Of a DNA stretch of 18,567 bases, positions 6,113 through 12,337 are shown piece after piece; position 1 is the stretch's first letter, and each line of letters starts with the position of its first letter. A program made the translations under genes and the position numbers. Where the stretch lies: assembly GCA_030448085.1 (NCBI GenBank), contig JAUJNU010000021.1:1-18567 (forward strand). Reading direction: 5' to 3'. Below the pieces are notes generated by a model. It worked only from the letters and a program-made list of their open reading frames with translations. It was not told where the DNA came from and ran no database searches. The stretch comes from Actinomycetota bacterium (GTDB lineage: Bacteria; Actinomycetota; UBA4738; CADDZG01; WHSQ01).

Positions 6113-7471
6113 GTGGCGCAACGTGCACCCCTCCAATCGGTCCGCCCGACCCGGATTCCGCCGCACAACCTCGACGCCGAGCAGTCGGTCCTTGGCGCCA
6201 TGCTGGCCTCCAAAGAAGCTATCGCGAACGTCCTCGAGATCCTCCAGCCGGACGACTTCTACAAGCCGGCGCATACCGAGATCTACGAGGCGATCCTCCA
6301 GCTCTTCAGTCGGGGGGACGCCCCCGATGCCGTCACCATCGCGGAGGAGCTGAACCGGCGCGACACGCTCGAGGCCGTAGGGGGCAAGCCCTACATCCTG
6401 GGCCTGCTCGAGGCCTATCCCACCGCCTCTTCCGCCTCTCGCTACGCCCGCATCGTCGACGAGCACGCCCGCCTGAGGCACCTCGTGGACGCAGGCAACC
6501 AGGTGCAGGAGATCGGTTTCGCCATCCCCGAGGACGTGAACGGGGCGATCGACCAGGCAGAGGAGATCATCTACAAGGTTGCCGACCGGCGTCTGCGGGA
6601 CCACATCCAACCGATCAAGCCACTTCTCACCGAGAGCATGCTCGAGATCGAGACGCTCTACGACAGGGGCGAGAGCGTCACCGGTCTTGCCACAGGGTTC
6701 CCGGACCTCGACGAGATGACCTCGGGGTTCCAGCCGGCCAACCTCATCATCGTGGCCGCTCGCCCCAGCATGGGGAAGAGCGCCCTGATGGGTGACTTCG
6801 CCCTGCAGGCCGCCAACCGGATGGGCAAGCCGGTAGTGCTCTTCAACCTCGAGATGTCCCGCCACGAGCTGGTCAAGCGTTTCCTTGCCTCTGAAGCCCG
6901 GGTCGACGCGCAAAGGATCGCAAAGGGCTCGCTGCAGGAGCAGGACTGGACCCGGCTCTCGGCCGCGGTCGGTCGTCTTGCTGAGGCTCCCATCTTCATC
7001 GACGACTCTCCGAACATCACGCTGATGGAGATGCGGGCAAAGTGCCGCCGCCTCAAGTCCAAGCACGGGCTGGGCCTGGTCATCATCGACTACCTCCAGC
7101 TGATGCAGTCGCCGCGCAAGTCCGAGAACCGGCAGCAGGAGGTGTCCGAGATCTCGAGGAACCTCAAGATCCTCGCCCGAGAGCTCGAGGTCCCGGTCAT
7201 CTGTGCCTCGCAGCTGAACCGAGGTGTCGAGTACCGGGCGGACAAGCGCCCGCTCCTCGGAGACCTAAGGGAATCGGGTTCGATCGAGCAAGACAGTGAC
7301 ATCGTGATGTTCATCTACAGGGATGAGGTCTACAACCAGGACTCGGAGGCGCGGGGCGAGGCCGAGCTGATCATCGCGAAGCACAGGAACGGCCCCACCG
7401 GCACTGTGCGGCTGGCGTTCATGAACCAGTACACGAAGTTCGCTTCGATCGCCCGGGGTCACGGCCGCTGA
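6113..7471 (+). CDS. dnaB: Replicative DNA helicase DnaB
   Basis: Hexameric 5'-3' helicase that unwinds DNA at the replication fork. The 452 residues show the N-terminal domain (PPHNLDAEQSVLGAMLAS, about 16-33), a linker, and the RecA-like domain with Walker A ARPSMGKS (216-223), Walker B LVIIDYLQLM (322-331), and the later conserved segments ASQLNRGVEYR and LRESGSIEQDSDIVMFIYR. The length is standard, so there is no intein, unlike the mycobacterial dnaB. The GTG at 6113 has GAAGAGAGG (6096-6104) eight bases upstream. The residue before RPSMGKS is Ala, a common variant. It sits downstream of rpsF-ssb-rpsR-rplI as in many actinobacteria. Confidence 0.97.
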   Translation: MAQRAPLQSVRPTRIPPHNLDAEQSVLGAMLASKEAIANVLEILQPDDFYKPAHTEIYEAILQLFSRGDAPDAVTIAEELNRRDTLEAVGGKPYILGLLEAYPTASSASRYARIVDEHARLRHLVDAGNQVQEIGFAIPEDVNGAIDQAEEIIYKVADRRLRDHIQPIKPLLTESMLEIETLYDRGESVTGLATGFPDLDEMTSGFQPANLIIVAARPSMGKSALMGDFALQAANRMGKPVVLFNLEMSRHELVKRFLASEARVDAQRIAKGSLQEQDWTRLSAAVGRLAEAPIFIDDSPNITLMEMRAKCRRLKSKHGLGLVIIDYLQLMQSPRKSENRQQEVSEISRNLKILARELEVPVICASQLNRGVEYRADKRPLLGDLRESGSIEQDSDIVMFIYRDEVYNQDSEARGEAELIIAKHRNGPTGTVRLAFMNQYTKFASIARGHGR

Positions 7472-7503
7472 CGGGAACGCTCTCCACCCGCCGCGTCCGC
7501 GCG

Positions 7504-8156
7504 GTGCACCGCCGGCTCCGGAAGGTGCAGGGTGATTTCCGTCCCAAGGAGGCTCGCCCGGTTATCGACGAGCTCATCCTCACGGTTCTGTCGCAGCACA
7601 CCTCGGACACGAACCGCGACAGAGCCTTCGCCGGCTTGCGATCACGCTTCGGCGATTGGACCGAGGTCGCCGAAGCGCCGGTCGAGGGTGTGGCCGACTC
7701 GATCCGGGCCGGCGGGATAGCCAACGTCAAAGCCGCTCGCATCCAGGAGATCCTGCGCCGGATCGAAGCACAGGAGGAAGCCTCGACCTCGCCTGCCTCA
7801 CCTCGATGTCCGACGAAGAGGTCGAGTCCTATCTGGTCGCCCTCCCAGGCGTGGGGTTGAAGACAGCGGCCTGCGTACTTGCGTTCTCGATGGGGCGTGC
7901 GGCTTTCGCGATCGACACGCACGTGCACCGCATCTCGCGCCGGCTCGGCTGGATATCTGACAAGACCTCGGCGGAGCGCGCGCACCGCGAGCTGAAACCC
8001 TCGGTCCCTCCGGAGATCCGTTACGACCTGCACGTTGCTTTCATCGAGCACGGCCGCAAGGTCTGCTTCGCTCTCATTCCGCGCTGCTCGGAATGCGTGC
8101 TCCTCTACCTCTGCGACGCGGGGCCGACGTTCCTAGCCTCCGGCACAGCCATCTAG
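7504..8156 (+). CDS. nth: Endonuclease III, interrupted by a one-base frameshift
   Basis: DNA glycosylase/AP lyase of base-excision repair, removing oxidised pyrimidines. Two frames together make one protein. 7504 to about 7776 gives the N-terminal helices (DELILTVLSQHTSDTNRDRAF, then IRAGGIANVKAARIQEIL). About 7776 to 8156 gives the helix-hairpin-helix LPGVGLKTA with catalytic Lys, AIDTHVHR with catalytic Asp, and the C-X6-C-X2-C-X5-C iron-sulfur motif (VCFALIPRCSECVLLYLC). The break is at CAG GAG GAA (7771-7779): reading base 7776 twice restores EGSLDLACL. So one base is missing, or a -1 shift is needed. All catalytic residues survive, which favours a recent mutation or a base-call error over old decay. 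The proposed start is GTG 7504, without a clear ribosome site, 33 bases after dnaB. Confidence 0.85.
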
Positions 8157-8179
8157 GTCTCCCGTGCGCCGGATCGGTA

Positions 8180-8222
8180 GTTCTCCAGGAAACGTGGCTG
8201 AGAGCTCGATTCCTTGGAGAAC
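8180..8222. repeat. Inverted repeat between convergent nth and the DksA-like gene
   Basis: GTTCTCCAGGAA (8180-8191) and TTCCTTGGAGAAC (8210-8222) are inverted copies with one bulged T, around an 18-base loop. A hairpin in a convergent gap could slow polymerase from either side, but no T-tract follows. A second small inverted repeat, GCTCAG/CTGAGC (8249-8262), covers the stop codon of the DksA-like gene. Confidence 0.4.
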
Positions 8223-8250
8223 TTCGGGTCGGACCTCAGGACGTGGTGGC

Positions 8251-8577
8251 TCAGCTCTGAGCGGCGCAGCTCACGCAGAGGGTCGCCCACGGCAGGGCCT
8301 CGAGCCGCGCCGGCGCGACGGGCTTTCCGCAGCGGTCGCAAGTGCCGTAGGTGCCCTCGTCCATCTTGACGAGCGAGCGCTCGACCTGCGTGAGGACCTC
8401 CAGCGCCCCATCATGGGCGGCCACCTGTGTCAGGCGATCGACGGCGAAGCTGGTCCCCTCCCCAACGCGCTTGCCGAAAGAGATGCCACCCGTGTCCTTC
8501 GGCGGGGCGGACATCTCAGCCATGTCGGCGACGAGCCGTTCGCGCTTGTCCTTTAAGAGAGCCTTGACCTCATCCAC
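8251..8577 (-). CDS. TraR/DksA family C4-type zinc-finger protein
   Basis: Proteins of this family reach into the RNA polymerase secondary channel and tune initiation; for this actinobacterial branch the role is inferred. The 108 residues contain an N-terminal coiled-coil-like region (DEVKALLKDKRERLVADMAEM), the segment ISFGKRVGEGTSFAVDRL typical of actinobacterial members, and a C-terminal C4 zinc finger: CDRC (X17) CVSC with LEALPWATLC between. The acidic coiled-coil tip of E. coli DksA is not evident. The start is GTG at 8577 (reverse strand). Just upstream on the same strand is tRNA-Gly, 52 bases away, so read-through from the tRNA promoter is possible. It converges with nth. Confidence 0.85.
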   Translation of the reverse strand: MDEVKALLKDKRERLVADMAEMSAPPKDTGGISFGKRVGEGTSFAVDRLTQVAAHDGALEVLTQVERSLVKMDEGTYGTCDRCGKPVAPARLEALPWATLCVSCAAQS

Positions 8578-8629
8578 CCGAGCATCATCGCAAAGGCGCG
8601 TGGATAGAGGAGGAGGTCAGATGGGGGAG

Positions 8630-8703
8630 TGGAGCGGGTGAGGAGAATCGAACTCCCGTCACTAGCTTGGGAAGCTAGAGCTCTGCCATTGAGCTACACC
8701 CGC
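8630..8703 (-). tRNA. tRNA-Gly (anticodon CCC), CCA encoded
   Basis: Read on the reverse strand, the acceptor arms GCGGGTG (8703-8697) and CACCCGC (8640-8634) pair fully. The D arm is GAGCTCAATGGCAGAGCTC-like. The anticodon arm is CTAGC-TTCCCAA-GCTAG, giving anticodon CCC. The T arm contains GTTCGATTC. The discriminator is U (8633), and CCA follows directly at 8632-8630. It decodes GGG, a common glycine codon in a GC-rich genome. Confidence 0.95.
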
Positions 8704-8714
8704 GAGGACTAGCG

Positions 8715-8720
8715 ATTATA
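8715..8720 (-). promoter_or_regulatory. Promoter -10 of tRNA-Gly
   Basis: On the reverse strand this is an exact TATAAT, 11 bases before the first tRNA base, so transcription would start about 5 bases ahead of the mature 5' end. The -35 region is weak. Confidence 0.6.
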
Positions 8721-8760
8721 GGTCCGGCTCAGGGCGATGAGGAGGGTCCCGGCCCGTCGG

Positions 8761-8766
8761 TAGACT
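8761..8766 (+). promoter_or_regulatory. Possible -10 of dcd
   Basis: TAGACT fits TAnnnT and lies 49 bases before the chosen dcd start. There is no recognisable -35, so this is a weak call. Confidence 0.3.
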
Positions 8767-8815
8767 CGCTCTCGATCCGCCGACGTGGGCGGCCGTGAAT
8801 GACGAGGAGGCGTGG

Positions 8816-9379
8816 GTGATCCTTTCGGATCGCGACATCAGGGTGTCGATCGACGAGGGCCACATCGGGATCGACCCCTTCGACCCGGGCGACATCCAGC
8901 CCTCTTCGGTCGACCTCCACGTCGACAGGCTCTTCCGCACCTTCCACAACCACCGCCACCCCTACATCGACGTGAAGCAGCCGATGGAGGACTTAACGGA
9001 GATGCTCGAGGTGGCGGAGGACGAGGCGTTCATCCTGCACCCGGGGGAGTTCGTCCTCGGCTCGACCCAGGAGTACGTCAGGTTGCCCAACGATCTGGTC
9101 GCAAGGCTCGAGGGCAAGAGCTCACTTGGGCGGCTCGGCCTCCTCATACATTCAACGGCGGGCTTCGTGGATCCTGGATTTGAGGGGCACCTCACGCTCG
9201 AGCTTTCCAACGTCGCGAACCTTCCGATCACGATCTATCCCTACATGAAGATCGGTCAGATCAGCTTCTACAGGCTGAGCTCTCCGGCCGAGAACCCCTA
9301 CGGCTCCCGGCAGGTCGGGTCCAAGTACCAGGGCCAGCGGGGACCGACCCCGTCGAAGTTCTTCGAAAACTTCCGGTAG
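8816..9379 (+). CDS. dcd: dCTP deaminase
   Basis: Deaminates dCTP to dUTP to feed dTMP synthesis; some actinobacterial members also cleave dUTP to dUMP, and which type this is cannot be settled here. The 187-residue protein begins MILSDRDIR, the normal family N-terminus. It has IDPFDP, then [20 protein letters not shown] and [11 protein letters not shown] with the catalytic Glu at 129, and ends [18 protein letters not shown]. An in-frame GTG at 8795 would add seven residues. GTG 8816 is preferred because AGGAGG (8805-8810) lies five bases before it and it matches the family start. It is a single gene between tRNA-Gly (opposite strand) and the MMPL operon. Confidence 0.93.
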   Translation: MILSDRDIRVSIDEGHIGIDPFDPGDIQPSSVDLHVDRLFRTFHNHRHPYIDVKQPMEDLTEMLEVAEDEAFILHPGEFVLGSTQEYVRLPNDLVARLEGKSSLGRLGLLIHSTAGFVDPGFEGHLTLELSNVANLPITIYPYMKIGQISFYRLSSPAENPYGSRQVGSKYQGQRGPTPSKFFENFR

Positions 9380-9383
9380 CCAC

Positions 9384-9425
9384 TTTACAGCGTTAAGTTA
9401 ACGATGCTAAGTTACCGTCGTTAAC
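9384..9425 (+). promoter_or_regulatory. Promoter and multi-site operator of the MMPL-TetR operon
   Basis: A -35-like TTTACA (9384-9389) and a -10-like TAAGTT (9408-9413) are 18 bases apart. Between them is CGTTAAGTTAACG (9391-9403), a perfect odd-centred palindrome. GTTAACGA (9397-9404) is repeated inverted as TCGTTAAC (9418-9425). TAAGTTAACG (9394-9403) is also repeated directly as TAAGTTACCG (9408-9417), 14 bases on. This AT-rich block stands out in a GC-rich genome. It is the likely binding site of the TetR protein encoded downstream (inference). Confidence 0.6.
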
Positions 9426-9445
9426 TGGCTGCAGAGGAGGATCGG

Positions 9446-11668
9446 ATGTTCGAGAGGTTGGGGAAGTTCCTGGTCAGGCGACGCCGTCCCGTCGTGGCGG
9501 CGACCGTCGTGTTCTTTTTCGTTGCGGGCGCACTCGGCGCCGGCGTGGCGGACCGGCTCTCTTCGGGTGGATTCCAGAATCCCGACGCAGAGACCGTCAG
9601 GGCCGCGGAGGCTCTCCAGGCCGAGTTCGGGCAGCAGACGCCCAACCTGATCCTGCTGGTGACCTCGAAGACGGGATCCGTCGACGATCCTGAAGCCACG
9701 AAGGCCGGCCTCGCCCTGAGTGAGGAGCTCGAGGCGGCCGAAGGGGTGGAGCAGGTCTTCTCTTACTGGAGCGCCGACGCCGCCCCTCTCAAGAGTCACG
9801 ACGGCAGCCAAGCGATGATCTTCGGGGTCATCAGCGGCAAGGACGACGTTGTCATGGACACGGTGGAACACGTCACGCCTGCGTTCACGCGGAATGACGA
9901 TGTGCTGGACGTGAGGGTCACGGGCTTCGCAGAGGTCTTCCACGAGATGGGCGAGACGATCGAGAAGGACCTCGTCAAGGCGGAGTCGATCGCCGTGCCG
10001 ATCACCCTCATCGCTCTGATCTTCGTGTTCGGGAGCCTTGTGGCCGCGAGCTTGCCGCTACTTATCGGGATCCTGTCGATCGTCGGCTCCTTCCTCGTCC
10101 TGTCCGTCATCGCCTCGATCACGCAGGTCTCGATCTTCGCCTTGAACCTCACGACGGCCCTCGGATTGGGGCTCGCCATCGACTACTCGCTCTTCGTGGT
10201 GTCCCGCTACCGGGAGCTCAGAACAGGGCTCGAGCCGCATGAAGCGGTGGTGCGGACGGTCCGCACGGCCGGGCGCACGGTCGCCTTCAGCGGCCTCACG
10301 GTCGCCCTTTCGCTGGCAGCGTTGCTCGTCTTCCCCATGGCCTTCCTGCGCTCGTTCGCCTACGCCGGTGTCGCCGTTGTTCTTCTAGCGGCCACGTTCG
10401 CGACCATCTTCCTCCCGGCCCTTCTCGCGATCATGGGACGGAAGGTCGACAGCCTCAGGTTGTGGAAGCGGAAGCCCAAGGAGGTCGGCCAGGGCTTCTG
10501 GCACCGGCTCGCCATGACGGTCATGCGCAGGCCGCTTCCGGTCGCAACCGTCGTGGTCCTCTTCCTGTTGTTCCTTGGCGCTCCGTTCCTCGGCGTGAAG
10601 TGGGGCCAGGCCGACGACCGGGCGCTGCCCGCTTCGGCTTCGAGCCGGCAAGGGCTCGAGCAGATCCGTCAGAACTTCGACATCAACGGTGCGAACGCGC
10701 TGTCGGTGGTGGCCGCCGGCGCCGGAGAGGTCGCGTCCGACGAGAAGGTGACCGGCGAGTATGCCGCGGCTCTCTCGAGGCTCCCTGGTACCTACGCCGT
10801 GCAGGCCTCGACAGGGACCTACGTGGGCGGGCAGCCCGTTCTGCCCCCGGACGAGAGCTCGGCCCGCTTCCTTAACCAGAAGGGGGGAGTTTGGTTCTCG
10901 GTGATCCCAGCGGTCGAGGCTTACTCGCAAGAGGGAGAAGACCTGGTCCATGCCATACGCGACATGGAAGCTCCGTTCTCGGTCCTCGTGGGAGGGGCCT
11001 CCGCCGACCTCGTCGACTCCACTGAGGCCGTCTTCGAACAGATCCCGCTGGCTGCAGGGATCATCGCCGTCACCACGTTCATCCTCCTGTTCTTGATGTT
11101 CGGAGGGCTCCTCGTGCCCGTGAAGGCGATCATTCTGAACCTGCTCAGCCTCACGGCAACGTTCGGGTCGATCGTGTGGATCTTCCAGAGTGGGAACCTA
11201 TCGGGCTTCCTCGACTTCACCCCTACCGGCATCGTCGAGATCACCACCCCGATCCTCATGTTCTGCATCGCCTTCGGGCTCTCGATGGACTACGAAGTCT
11301 TCCTGCTCTCCCGCATCAAGGAAGAGCACGATCGAACGGGCGACAACACGGCGTCAGTTGCCATCGGGCTGGAGCACACGGGGCGGATCGTGACGGCGGC
11401 GGCCCTGCTGCTGAGCATCGTTTTCGTAGCCTTCGCGGCCTCGGGCGTCACCTTCATCAAGATGTTCGGCATCGGGCTGACAATCGCTATCGTGATGGAC
11501 GCGACACTGATCAGGGGGACGTTGGTGCCGGCCTTCATGCGGCTGGCGGGCGAGGCGAACTGGTGGGCGCCGCGCTGGATGCGCAAGTTGCACGAGCGGT
11601 TCGGCATCAGCGAGTCAGGGGGCGAGGAAGCACCTACCCTGGGATCCCCTCAGCCGCTGCAGGGCTAG
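9446..11668 (+). CDS. MMPL/RND family transporter
   Basis: Proton-driven exporter of the MMPL family, probably for lipids or hydrophobic compounds; the substrate is unknown. The 740 residues have the two-fold design: a helix at about 15-34, an external domain (about 40-175), a helix bundle (183-330), a second cycle with a helix at about 363-383, an external domain (385-530), and a last bundle (535-695). The proton-relay Asp-Tyr pairs seen in MmpL3 are present in both halves: IDYSLF (Asp246-Tyr247) and MDYEVF (Asp615-Tyr616), each followed by a SRY/SRI-type segment. ATG 9446 has AGAGGAGG five bases upstream. The TetR gene follows 22 bases later, so this looks like a self-regulated exporter operon. 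Long C-terminal cytoplasmic domains of the mycobacterial MmpL3 kind are absent. Confidence 0.93.
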   Translation: MFERLGKFLVRRRRPVVAATVVFFFVAGALGAGVADRLSSGGFQNPDAETVRAAEALQAEFGQQTPNLILLVTSKTGSVDDPEATKAGLALSEELEAAEGVEQVFSYWSADAAPLKSHDGSQAMIFGVISGKDDVVMDTVEHVTPAFTRNDDVLDVRVTGFAEVFHEMGETIEKDLVKAESIAVPITLIALIFVFGSLVAASLPLLIGILSIVGSFLVLSVIASITQVSIFALNLTTALGLGLAIDYSLFVVSRYRELRTGLEPHEAVVRTVRTAGRTVAFSGLTVALSLAALLVFPMAFLRSFAYAGVAVVLLAATFATIFLPALLAIMGRKVDSLRLWKRKPKEVGQGFWHRLAMTVMRRPLPVATVVVLFLLFLGAPFLGVKWGQADDRALPASASSRQGLEQIRQNFDINGANALSVVAAGAGEVASDEKVTGEYAAALSRLPGTYAVQASTGTYVGGQPVLPPDESSARFLNQKGGVWFSVIPAVEAYSQEGEDLVHAIRDMEAPFSVLVGGASADLVDSTEAVFEQIPLAAGIIAVTTFILLFLMFGGLLVPVKAIILNLLSLTATFGSIVWIFQSGNLSGFLDFTPTGIVEITTPILMFCIAFGLSMDYEVFLLSRIKEEHDRTGDNTASVAIGLEHTGRIVTAAALLLSIVFVAFAASGVTFIKMFGIGLTIAIVMDATLIRGTLVPAFMRLAGEANWWAPRWMRKLHERFGISESGGEEAPTLGSPQPLQG

Positions 11669-11690
11669 ACAAAGGGAAGGGCCGGGAACT

Positions 11691-12335
11691 TTGGCAACAA
11701 CGGAGCGGGCTCGGAAGGGCCGAGCCCGGCGCGGGGATGGGGAGCGGCTGAAAGCTCAGATCCTCGAGGCTGCAGAGAAGCTCCTCGTCGCGACCGGCAA
11801 CGAGGATGCCGTCTCGATGCGTGCGGTCGCGGAAGCGGCCGGCTGCACCCCTCCCGCTATCTACATGCACTTCGCGGACAAGCAGGAGCTGTTCCATGCC
11901 GTCTGCAATGTGAGGTGGGCGGAGTTCAACGAGGCCATGGACGCCGCCGGTCAGTTATCGGACGACCCGCTCGAGTCACTTCTGTTACGAGGTCGCGCCT
12001 ATGTCCGCTTCGGTCTGGAGCATCCGGAGCACTACCGCCTGCTGATGATGACGGGGACGGATGACCCGCACGACGGAGTGTTGGATACGAACGCCGCCGA
12101 GAGCAACATGCTGGGCGCTGTGGCTTTCCAGCACCTGGTGGCGGCGGTGGAGCGCTGCATCGAGTCCGGGGCGCTGAGGCCGACCGATCCCTTCAACGCC
12201 GCGATCGTTGTGTGGGCCGCGGCTCACGGCATCACCTCGCTCCTGATCACGTCGCCGAATTTCCCCTGGCCCGACAAGGAGACGATCATCGACGAGATAC
12301 TGACGAACCAGATGACGGGCCTCCTCGCCCGATAG
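11691..12335 (+). CDS. TetR family transcriptional regulator
   Basis: DNA-binding repressor that probably controls the MMPL exporter before it. The 214 residues start with a basic arm, then ILEAAEKLLVATG and the helix-turn-helix (about 44-63: VAEAAGCTPPAIYMHFADKQ), the classic TetR signature. The C-terminal ligand domain is of the WHG type (about 85-210, with AAHGITSLLI). The start is TTG 11691; no in-frame ATG or GTG fits the family N-terminus, and the ribosome site is poor, so translation may depend on the upstream gene. It ends two bases from the stop of the convergent etfD-like gene. The palindromes at 9391-9425 are the best candidate operator. The ligand is unknown. Confidence 0.93.
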   Translation: MATTERARKGRARRGDGERLKAQILEAAEKLLVATGNEDAVSMRAVAEAAGCTPPAIYMHFADKQELFHAVCNVRWAEFNEAMDAAGQLSDDPLESLLLRGRAYVRFGLEHPEHYRLLMMTGTDDPHDGVLDTNAAESNMLGAVAFQHLVAAVERCIESGALRPTDPFNAAIVVWAAAHGITSLLITSPNFPWPDKETIIDEILTNQMTGLLAR

Positions 12336-12337
12336 GA

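Noticed and set aside
6077..7066. 329-codon reverse-strand frame opposite dnaB.
   Set aside because: Antisense shadow of dnaB, with no domain features.
6113..7471. Intein in dnaB, as in mycobacteria.
   Set aside because: The protein is 452 residues with contiguous Walker A and B motifs, so no insertion is present.
8795..8815. GTG 8795 as the dcd start.
   Set aside because: AGGAGG at 8805-8810 lies inside that extension, and family N-termini start at the residue encoded by GTG 8816.
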